NCBI GenBank assembly: GCA_021772695.1
Contig: JAJFLL010000275.1
Location: 1-21,050, forward strand
Source: Deltaproteobacteria bacterium
GTDB taxonomy: Bacteria; UBA10199; DSSB01
Direction of reading: 5' to 3'
Length of the DNA stretch: 21,050 nt
Program-made: the position numbers and the translations under genes
Notes under the pieces: generated by a model
What the model was told of the DNA's origin: nothing
What the model saw: the letters and a program-made list of their open reading frames with translations, nothing else
Databases searched by the model: none
Part shown: positions 1 through 6,805 of the stretch, piece after piece
Layout: each line of letters opens with the position of its first letter
Numbering within the stretch: position 1 is the first letter of the stretch

Positions 1-301
1 GTTTGCCGAGGGGGCCTTTTATTCCAAAGGCGGTAGAGGTATTATTTGCATCAAGTCTAGTTTTGAATCCAATGGCAAACGATATTCCAATATCGTCAAT
101 CATCTGCTACCGGGTTCCGTAGTCACTACGCCCCGCCATTTTGTGCAGTGGGTGGTGACCGAATTCGGCCGCGTCAATCTCTTCACCCTAACCGATGAGG
201 AACGACCTTGGGAATTGATCAAGATCGCCCATCCCGATTTTCGTGAAGAGCTCACCCGTGCGGCCCGTGAACGAGAAAACAAGGTCTACTTTAGTCGCTA
301 G
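1..301 (+). CDS. Acetyl-CoA hydrolase / CoA-transferase family protein, C-terminal part (5' end outside window)
   Basis: The frame is open from base 2 to a TAG at 299-301 and gives about 99 residues of C-terminus. Seen in the sequence: PGSVVTTPRHFVQWVVTEFG followed by a PWELIKIAHPDFREEL stretch. This is the signature of the C-terminal domain of the acetyl-CoA hydrolase / 4-hydroxybutyrate CoA-transferase / succinyl-CoA:acetate CoA-transferase family. Family members move CoA between acyl groups in the cytoplasm through a glutamyl-CoA intermediate. The catalytic glutamate region lies upstream of the visible part, so the substrate cannot be assigned. The gene converges on glpK with only 11 bases between stop codons and no hairpin in the gap. 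The family call is firm; the exact reaction is open. Confidence 0.85.
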   Translation, partial: FAEGAFYSKGGRGIICIKSSFESNGKRYSNIVNHLLPGSVVTTPRHFVQWVVTEFGRVNLFTLTDEERPWELIKIAHPDFREELTRAARERENKVYFSR

Positions 302-312
302 TTATTTTTTTC

Positions 313-1794
313 TTAGGCGCATTTGACGGCTTCGGCCCAACGGGTGATATGGCTTTTCACCTCGATGGGTTTCATCTTGGGATTGAACTCCCGGTCTTTG
401 ACCCAAGCCTTCTTGATATCATCGGTGTTTTTCCAGACACCTACCGCTAAGCCCGCCAAGAAGGCGGAGCCTAAGGCCGTAGTTTCAACCATCTTGGGAC
501 GCACCAATTTGGTTCGTAACAGGTCAGCCTGGAACTGCATCAAGATATTATTCGAACTGGCTCCCCCATCAACTTTGAGTACCTTGAGTTTTTTACCCAG
601 GTCTTTTTCCATGGCCTTAATGATGTCGTATTGGAAGAAGGCGATCCCTTCTAATGTAGCGCGAGCAATATGGGCGCGGGTGGTGGCACGGGTAATGCCG
701 TGAATAATACCACGGGCCTCGGGTCGCCAATGGGGCGTGCCCAAGCCTACCAGTGCGGGAACAAAGGTCACACCGTCGGAATCGTTGACCTTGGCGGCAA
801 GGGCTTCAATTTCTGGTGCCGAATCGATGACGTTGAGGCCGTCTCGTAACCATTGCACGGCGGCACCGGCGATAAAGGCAGCGCCTTCCAGGGCGTAAGT
901 AGTTTTCTTGCCGATTTTCCAACCCACGGTGGTGATCATTTTATTCTTGGAATAAACGATTTTTGGACCCGTATTCATTAATATGAAGGAACCGGTACCG
1001 TAAGTGCATTTTGCCGAACCGGCGTCAAAACATGCTTGGCCAAATAGGGCAGCTTGTTGGTCTCCAGCCATTCCCGCAATGGGGATGCCGTCGGGAAGAC
1101 CTGGGATATTTTTTGTTACGGCGTAAATTTCGGAGTTGGTGGCAATCTTAGGCAGGACCTCTTTGGGCACATCAAAAATCTTTAATAATTCTTTGTCCCA
1201 AGACAGCGTTTTTAGATCCATCAACAGAGTTCGACTGGCGTTCGAGACATCGGTGACGTGGGCAGCGCCACCACTCAGGCGCCACACCAAAAAGGTATCG
1301 ATGGTACCGAAGGCCAAAGCCCCGGCCTTTGCGCGCTTGCGAGCGCCGGGCACCTGGTCGAGCAACCACTTGATTTTGGTTCCACTAAAATAGGCATCGA
1401 TGACAAGCCCGGTCTTGCGGCGAATTTTTGTTGCGAGACCGGATTTTTTATTGAGGCGGTTGCATAAATCACCGGTGCGACGGTCTTGCCACACGATGGC
1501 TTTGTGAATGGGCTTTCCGGTTTTTCGATCCCAGATTCCCGTGGTCTCCCGTTGGTTGGTAATACCGATGGCCGCGATGCGTTTCGGATCAATGGCCGCA
1601 GACTTTATCGCTTCTCGCAAAGTTTTCAGGGTGCAATCCCAGATCTCTTCCAGGTCGTGTTCTACCCAGCCGGGCTTGGGATAATATTGGGGGAACTCTT
1701 TATTTTTTTTCGCCAAGACATTGAGTTTTTGGTCGAGGATTAAAACGGTGGTTCCGGTAGTACCCTGGTCGATAGAGATAACAAGATCGGACAT
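313..1794 (-). CDS. glpK: Glycerol kinase
   Basis: The 493-residue FGGY-family sugar kinase matches the usual glycerol kinase length (about 500). It phosphorylates glycerol with ATP to sn-glycerol 3-phosphate in the cytoplasm. The N-terminal phosphate-binding loop reads SIDQGTTGTT (residues 7-16). The substrate region contains GITNQRETTGIWD and IVWQDRRT, with the Arg-Glu pair typical of glycerol binding. The second half has MAGDQQAALFGQ and TYGTGSFILMNTG, as in GlpK proteins. The start is well set: ATG at 1794 is preceded by GGGAGG eight bases upstream. No glpF, glpD or glpA gene is visible beside it, so it appears to be transcribed alone. The closest alternative is another FGGY kinase, but the motifs are specifically GlpK-like. 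Confidence 0.96.
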   Translation of the reverse strand: MSDLVISIDQGTTGTTVLILDQKLNVLAKKNKEFPQYYPKPGWVEHDLEEIWDCTLKTLREAIKSAAIDPKRIAAIGITNQRETTGIWDRKTGKPIHKAIVWQDRRTGDLCNRLNKKSGLATKIRRKTGLVIDAYFSGTKIKWLLDQVPGARKRAKAGALAFGTIDTFLVWRLSGGAAHVTDVSNASRTLLMDLKTLSWDKELLKIFDVPKEVLPKIATNSEIYAVTKNIPGLPDGIPIAGMAGDQQAALFGQACFDAGSAKCTYGTGSFILMNTGPKIVYSKNKMITTVGWKIGKKTTYALEGAAFIAGAAVQWLRDGLNVIDSAPEIEALAAKVNDSDGVTFVPALVGLGTPHWRPEARGIIHGITRATTRAHIARATLEGIAFFQYDIIKAMEKDLGKKLKVLKVDGGASSNNILMQFQADLLRTKLVRPKMVETTALGSAFLAGLAVGVWKNTDDIKKAWVKDREFNPKMKPIEVKSHITRWAEAVKCA

Positions 1795-1802
1795 AAGAAA
1801 GA

Positions 1803-1808
1803 CCTCCC
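1803..1808 (-). promoter_or_regulatory. Ribosome binding site of glpK
   Basis: The minus strand reads GGGAGG, eight bases before the ATG at 1794. It is a near-consensus Shine-Dalgarno site and fixes the glpK start. Confidence 0.75.
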
Positions 1809-1895
1809 AACATAGGTGTGATCGGTGAAGTGGGAGTCCTAGCGGAACCCTGTACGCAACTCAAGAGGAAACCCTTAAAAAACCTAGGGAATTTT

Positions 1896-1917
1896 AAGCA
1901 ACGCCCGCTTGCTTTTT
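1896..1917 (+). terminator. Weak terminator-like hairpin
   Basis: AAGCAA (1896-1901) pairs with TTGCTT (1909-1914) around a 7-base loop, followed by TTT. The stem is short and AT-rich. It faces the plus strand, where no gene lies immediately upstream, so it may simply insulate the large gene from antisense readthrough of the glpK region, or be fortuitous. Confidence 0.25.
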
Positions 1918-1988
1918 GTCGAGAAATCCTTATAGGTCATGAGAGGTATTTGGAGATATAGCGACTCAGGGTAAGGACCATTGACGGG

Positions 1989-2008
1989 TTAAGGAAGTTT
2001 TTCCTTAA
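1989..2008. repeat. Perfect 8-bp inverted repeat
   Basis: TTAAGGAA (1989-1996) and TTCCTTAA (2001-2008) are exact reverse complements around the 4-base spacer GTTT. It lies roughly 110 bases before the GTG start of the large gene. It could be an operator or an RNA hairpin. There is no T-tract, so a terminator is unlikely. Confidence 0.45.
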
Positions 2009-2033
2009 AAACTACGAATATGATTTGGGAAAT

Positions 2034-2055
2034 CCCTCTGCCCTCGGGCAAAGGG
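2034..2055 (+). other. GC-rich hairpin in the putative leader of the 1339-residue gene
   Basis: CCCT and TGCC (2034-2042, with one mismatch) pair with GGCA and AGGG (2047-2055) around a CTCG loop. If transcription starts near the TATGAT hexamer at 2019-2024, this hairpin would sit close to the 5' end of the mRNA. Its role is unknown. Confidence 0.35.
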
Positions 2056-2116
2056 GGCACTCCATCTGGGTCGTCGTGTAGGCACTCACTGCCCATTTAT
2101 AGGAACACGCGACGTT

Positions 2117-5100
2117 GTGAAGTCACATTCACGTATTTTATTTCAGCAGCCTCCAGGAAGGTTTTCCCCTTCTTTAGGCACCGAATTGCCCGAAGGGACT
2201 GAAGCCTTATGGCGCCCCACTTCCCAAATCGCGACCCTGTTGCAGCACCTGGCTCCCGACTTCATCCACAGTTCCACAGGTCGCGAATTTTTTAATGATC
2301 TAGAATCCTTGGATCCATTGTCCGAAAACTTATCCACAATTTTACAACTTTCTGATCCCCAACTTCGCGAGCAATTAGTCACGGCAGTGGGGGCAGACAC
2401 CCTGCGATCCTTGGTCAATTTATCGGAAGAGAGCGACCGGGAAATTTTTTATCAGGATTTGTTAAATTTGGGCACCGGTCTGGCGGCCCAAGAGCGGGAA
2501 GCGGTAGCGGTTCCCGTCCTGGCATTTTTGTCAGCGGGTCCGGAAGGTATCTCTACTCCCTTACGCCAGCGGGCCGATCAGGAATTTCAGGCGCTCCTGG
2601 GTCAAGGTCCCTTGGGGGGTCGTCTCGAGGTGATGAGCCGGCGTCTGATGCATGAGGCAACCGATTGGCGGGTGATTGTTCCTATGATGGCCGGATCCAC
2701 GGTCTATCAACTCGGTCGCACCGCATCCTTGGCTCGCTTCGGCAATCCCCTCTCCAAGGCATGGTATGCACGCGGTCTGGGATTACGGGGCCTAGCGGGC
2801 ACGATCGGGTATACCGGCGAGGTTCTGACCTTTGCCAACCTCAGTCGCGGTTTACGCCAGGCCACCGGTGATCCGGTGGGACCCTACGGTGAAGAAATGG
2901 CTTCGGCCGCACTGACCTTAGGACTCTTAAAGGCCAGCGGTTTTATTTTTCATCGCATGAGTTTTTGGGCCCATGGCATGGATGAGTTGGGCCATGCGAC
3001 CCGATTGGCTCCTTGGCAAAGGGTTTCCAGTACGGTGATGCCGCAGTTGGGTATCTTCAGCGGTTTGATGGCGGCCCGCGGATTGGAATCCTGGGTAGGG
3101 TGGCAGGCGCCCATTACCGACGGTGGTGCCTTGATCACCGAGACCTTGGGCACCATGTTCGCATTAAGTGTGGGCACCCGTCTTGGTCATACTGTGCTGG
3201 GTCCGCGCTTTCATCGATTCACGCAAAATTTAGGTCGGTCTGCTGAAATTTATGCCCAATATGCCGATCGAGGCGGCCCCCCTCCCGCAGGAGCAGCCGC
3301 ACCCAATCCTGGCCTAGAGTCTTTGTCCATTCCCGAAGCATTGGACTTGGCTACGCCTCAAGGCATTGGCATCATGGCCATGTCGAGTCACGATGGGCCG
3401 GGAAGAATCCCGCCGCGAAGGCCTTCTCCCATCGGTTACAGTTGGGATCCTACCGCTGTTGATAAAATTCCGGTGGTGGCGGCCAATGCCGATCACTTGG
3501 TGAATTCTCTCAGCATGCTCTACGCCCACTATTCTCGGGACCCCCAAGCCAAACCAGAAATACTACAAGCTTGGTCTCCGCTTTTTGAGCGATTGGGCCG
3601 CAGTGAATTGGAAACCACCGATGTGGAAACCATGTGGCAGATGTTTCAAGTGGTGGCGCAAGATTCTACCAAACACTATGATCCCTGGTTTTCTCAAGTG
3701 GCCCGATGGTTTGGGGCCGCCGACCATCACGTGAAAGCCCCCAACGGGATCCCCCAAGTGCCGGCCTGGGATACCCATGTGGATCCGTTAAAATTCTCTG
3801 CTCTGATGTATACCTTGGGCTTGTCACCGGAACCTCAAGGCTTGGCCGCGGGAATGCGCCGGTATTTGATGCTACCACCTGAGTTGCGAACCCATTTTAC
3901 TGATCAAATGGTATTGATGGAAAATTTGGTTCAACGCATTCGCGGGCTTACGCCCGATAAAATCAATTCGGAGATGCAGCATCGTTTGGATGAACCGGTA
4001 TTGAGGAATTTTCTAGAACGATCCTTCATCGATCTCAAAGATTTGCTTTTGGAACATCATTCCCACCCGGCATTGATCTACCACAGTATTTCGAATACCT
4101 TGTTCGGCGGGAACGAAAAGATCAATGTGTTCAGAGTACATATTGACGTCACTACCTTTAACGAACAAGACGGGACCAACTTTCACGGAAATGTCTTGCT
4201 CGATTCGGTGAAGTCTTGGTTCCAAGAGAAATTTGGACGTGTCTCGGTGGTGCAGAATCCTGAGCGTACCACCTTTGAGTTTATTGCTCCCTCCGCACGA
4301 CAGGTCCGGGAAATCATGGCCGACTTTCAATTAGAAGTAAAAGTCCGGGTGCTTTCCACCATGGATGTGAAGCCTGAGATTGTGGCTGACTACATGCCTC
4401 GCGCCGTGCTTTCGGGACGAACCCTGAGTCGTGACAATATTTTCCGTTATGCCATTCAATCGGACCGGGATTTAGAAACCTATCGGGATATCTTGGCCTT
4501 CGGTGATCGCATTGATGTGGATGCCTTGAGAGGCAAGAACCCCCATGAGCTGCGAAGGCTACTTGCCAGGCGCAAACCGGACTTCAACGGCATCCTCCGT
4601 TCGGGAGACGCTCGATTGACCACCCTGCTCAACGCCATGGTGCTACAGTCCACCATTGAATTGAAATCCCAACTGGCGGCCCAAACCACTTTTTTTGAAA
4701 AGGAATTGGCGGATATCAAGCGATGGCGCAACGGTCGAGCCCGAACGGTGCCTCCTTACGATGCGGTGTTTGAGGAAAGCGATCTGCCGTCCCGCGGTCC
4801 TCTAGCAGAAAAATGGCGCCGCTACCTTCGGGATCGCAGTGGATATGTGGGCCCAGGACAGTATGACCCCGGTTTCCAAGACGCTCAACTTGGCGAATGG
4901 AGTATGCGCCCTAGGTTCAACGAAGGACGTTTTCTTCCCTTGCCCGAACCGATGAGTGAATTGGGAGACCTGCCGGAGAGCGCCCAACAGATTCTCCGCT
5001 CCTTACCACGCCTGGCCCATTTGAAAGGGATGTTGTCCCATTCCAGACCTGAAACCGAAGGAGGACTGATCCAACAGTTCCACACGGGCATGATGGGATT

Positions 5101-6136
5101 AGCCACCGCTCCTGCAGAACAAATTCCCGAACGACTCACTCATTGGCAGGAGATTTCCGAAAGATTGCTGATGGGATTTGCCCATGTGCATAGCTTGGCA
5201 GTCACCGATCCGCGAAATGCTTGGACCCCCAAACAGCATCGGGAATTTTGGGTGCATCGCGGCAATGATATGGTTCCGGTTCGATCTAATTTCTTTGTTC
5301 AGGAAGTAGGACTGGCTCGAAATCCTCACCTAGCCGTTCTAGAATACGATTCTTTTAAGGCCTTCTTTCGCCACCATGCCACCCATGACGTGGTCGATTC
5401 CCAATTTAATCAAGTTCGTGACGCCATCTTTTTAGCCGCTAGAGAACTGGATATGCCCGTACCCTTAGTCAATCCCACTGGTGGCGACCATATCTCGATT
5501 TCTTTTTCTGATAGAAATCTTCAAGGTGAAACTGTCGATCCCAATGATTTTTGTCAGCGGGTGCAACGTCTGGTGCGTGAAAAGTTTCAGCACCAACCCT
5601 TTCAGGATTTTCATAAGGTAAGCGTTAGAGAAATAAAATTAAAGGTAACCACGGGGAATTTAGAGGATCCTCAGTTATTGTCCCATCTTCAGGAAAATCT
5701 TGAGTTGAGTACTCCGCCCATCGTTTCCCATGATTTGCAAGGCATTCCCATTTTAAAAGTTCCCACCCTCAATCGCCACGGTCGTGCCTTGAGCACTCGC
5801 CAGGTCATGAGTTATCTGCGGGGCCAAGGCGTTAGGGCTACACCCAAGTTGGAATCGGTGCAAATTTACCGGTTGCCCATGTGGCAGGCCCCGGGAACTG
5901 AGGGGACGGGTGAAGCGGATTTCATTTTCAGTCGAAATCAGCCGGAAGGCTACCTCCCTTTTAGCCGCCAATTGACCGTTTCCATGGTATTTGCCAAGGC
6001 ACCTACCTTTAGAGACGCCCGGGATGTGGCGAGGTTTTTAGCCCGGGAAGACCGTCTGGGCATTCAGTTGGGTGAAATCAAGGCCGCCTCCTGGCCCCAA
6101 AAACAGGGTTTGGCGGACCATCGGGGTGAAGATTAG
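2117..6136 (+). CDS. Large uncharacterised protein with two degenerate GGDEF-like (nucleotide-cyclase palm) segments
   Basis: I do not recognise this 1339-residue family. GTG at 2117 is the first usual start codon in a frame open from 2024; AGGA lies 12 bases upstream, so the start is only moderately sure. Residues 1-180 are soluble and helical. Residues 185-360 hold five small-residue-rich, mildly hydrophobic stretches (near 186-204, 222-243, 261-279, 306-322, 336-355) that may be membrane-associated. Residues 385-440 are a Pro/Gly/Ala-rich linker. Residues 670-745 (HIDVTTFNEQDG, then HGNVLLDSV, then TTFEFI) resemble the first half of a GGDEF domain, with TTFEF in place of GGDEF. Residues 1072-1130 (LEYDSFKAF ... 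NPTGGDHISISF) resemble a second one, with GGDHI at the signature loop. Catalysis is doubtful because GGDEF is not intact in either. No signal peptide is seen. TetR follows 45 bp downstream. The gene is surely real; the domain reading is inference. Confidence 0.8.
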   Translation: MKSHSRILFQQPPGRFSPSLGTELPEGTEALWRPTSQIATLLQHLAPDFIHSSTGREFFNDLESLDPLSENLSTILQLSDPQLREQLVTAVGADTLRSLVNLSEESDREIFYQDLLNLGTGLAAQEREAVAVPVLAFLSAGPEGISTPLRQRADQEFQALLGQGPLGGRLEVMSRRLMHEATDWRVIVPMMAGSTVYQLGRTASLARFGNPLSKAWYARGLGLRGLAGTIGYTGEVLTFANLSRGLRQATGDPVGPYGEEMASAALTLGLLKASGFIFHRMSFWAHGMDELGHATRLAPWQRVSSTVMPQLGIFSGLMAARGLESWVGWQAPITDGGALITETLGTMFALSVGTRLGHTVLGPRFHRFTQNLGRSAEIYAQYADRGGPPPAGAAAPNPGLESLSIPEALDLATPQGIGIMAMSSHDGPGRIPPRRPSPIGYSWDPTAVDKIPVVAANADHLVNSLSMLYAHYSRDPQAKPEILQAWSPLFERLGRSELETTDVETMWQMFQVVAQDSTKHYDPWFSQVARWFGAADHHVKAPNGIPQVPAWDTHVDPLKFSALMYTLGLSPEPQGLAAGMRRYLMLPPELRTHFTDQMVLMENLVQRIRGLTPDKINSEMQHRLDEPVLRNFLERSFIDLKDLLLEHHSHPALIYHSISNTLFGGNEKINVFRVHIDVTTFNEQDGTNFHGNVLLDSVKSWFQEKFGRVSVVQNPERTTFEFIAPSARQVREIMADFQLEVKVRVLSTMDVKPEIVADYMPRAVLSGRTLSRDNIFRYAIQSDRDLETYRDILAFGDRIDVDALRGKNPHELRRLLARRKPDFNGILRSGDARLTTLLNAMVLQSTIELKSQLAAQTTFFEKELADIKRWRNGRARTVPPYDAVFEESDLPSRGPLAEKWRRYLRDRSGYVGPGQYDPGFQDAQLGEWSMRPRFNEGRFLPLPEPMSELGDLPESAQQILRSLPRLAHLKGMLSHSRPETEGGLIQQFHTGMMGLATAPAEQIPERLTHWQEISERLLMGFAHVHSLAVTDPRNAWTPKQHREFWVHRGNDMVPVRSNFFVQEVGLARNPHLAVLEYDSFKAFFRHHATHDVVDSQFNQVRDAIFLAARELDMPVPLVNPTGGDHISISFSDRNLQGETVDPNDFCQRVQRLVREKFQHQPFQDFHKVSVREIKLKVTTGNLEDPQLLSHLQENLELSTPPIVSHDLQGIPILKVPTLNRHGRALSTRQVMSYLRGQGVRATPKLESVQIYRLPMWQAPGTEGTGEADFIFSRNQPEGYLPFSRQLTVSMVFAKAPTFRDARDVARFLAREDRLGIQLGEIKAASWPQKQGLADHRGED

Positions 6137-6181
6137 AATCTTTGGGTTTTCACCTATAAACTTTTGCCGTAAAGAAATGCT

Positions 6182-6805
6182 ATGCCACCGCGCTTGAGTA
6201 AAATCGAACGCCGCCAACAATTGATTGAGGCCGCCCTGCGAGCTTTTGGCGCCAAGGGTTTTCATGGCACCCAAGTTACAGATATTATTAAAGAAGCCGG
6301 TGTGGCCCGAGGCACCTTTTACCTCTATTTTGATAGCAAGCGGGCGTTATTCGATGAGTTGGTCGAAGATATTTACCAACGGGTGCGAGCGGTCATCAAA
6401 CCCATCAATAAGAAAGATATTGGTAAGATTCCGGGAGAAATTCTGGGAAACATCGAACGGGCCACCACGTTGCTTTTAGAAAATCCCCTGCTCATCAAGA
6501 TTTTTTTTAGCGATGCCGTGGGTCTAGATGCCGATTTTGATTCCAAACTACGGGAATATTACAACCTGATTCTGGAAAAAATACGCGGCGGCCTAACCCA
6601 CGGGCAACGGATGGGCATCATCGGTGAAGGCGATGTAGAGATTCTCTCCTTATGTTTGATGGGATCCCTCAAAGAGCTGCTCTACCAACATTTTTTGGGT
6701 ACCCATAAGGCACCTCTCAAAAAAATTGTCGAAGAAGTGTACCGCATCGTTTTGCATGCGACCTTACACCCAGATATGGTCAAGTATATGCGGAAAGTTA
6801 CTTAG
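6182..6805 (+). CDS. TetR/AcrR-family transcriptional regulator
   Basis: The 207-residue protein has an N-terminal TetR_N helix-turn-helix. RRQQLIEAALRAFGAKGFHG is the entry helix, and VTDIIKEAGVARGTFYLYF (about residues 32-50) is the DNA-contacting HTH, ending in the typical FYLYFDSKRALFDEL. The C-terminal half is the variable ligand-binding and dimerisation domain, so the effector cannot be read. Family members are dimeric repressors released by small ligands; several control fatty-acid degradation through acyl-CoA binding. The ribosome site before ATG 6182 is weak (AAAG). It sits 45 bp after the 1339-residue gene and may share its transcript. Its stop overlaps the stop of the convergent HDAC-like gene by four bases. 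I see no palindrome directly in front of it, so autoregulation is not evident. Confidence 0.93.
   Translation: MPPRLSKIERRQQLIEAALRAFGAKGFHGTQVTDIIKEAGVARGTFYLYFDSKRALFDELVEDIYQRVRAVIKPINKKDIGKIPGEILGNIERATTLLLENPLLIKIFFSDAVGLDADFDSKLREYYNLILEKIRGGLTHGQRMGIIGEGDVEILSLCLMGSLKELLYQHFLGTHKAPLKKIVEEVYRIVLHATLHPDMVKYMRKVT

Larger units (their letters stand above)
1795..2116. other. 322-bp divergent intergenic region between glpK and the 1339-residue gene
   Basis: No ORF here looks like a gene: the only one, a 60-codon frame starting at 2020, has no recognisable motif. The region must hold the glpK promoter (-) and the promoter of the large gene (+), but no textbook -35/-10 pair stands out. A TATGAT hexamer at 2019-2024 (+) is a possible -10 without a good -35. 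Three small inverted repeats (1896-1917, 1989-2008, 2034-2055) are listed separately. I compared the region by eye with common riboswitch cores and recognised none. Confidence 0.5.

Noticed and set aside
1275..1592. A 105-codon open frame on the minus strand inside glpK, and similar long frames at 323-703 (+), 14627-15058 (+) and 19050-19550 (-).
   Set aside because: Each lies inside a well-supported gene in another frame and shows biased, Arg/Pro/Ser-rich composition with no motif, as expected of shadow frames.
1795..2116. A riboswitch or small RNA in the glpK / large-gene gap.
   Set aside because: Small hairpins exist, but no conserved core of a known class was recognised and nothing else supports an RNA gene.
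2117..6136. Calling the 1339-residue protein an active diguanylate cyclase.
   Set aside because: Neither palm-like segment has an intact GGDEF signature (TTFEF and GGDHI instead), so catalytic activity cannot be claimed from sequence.
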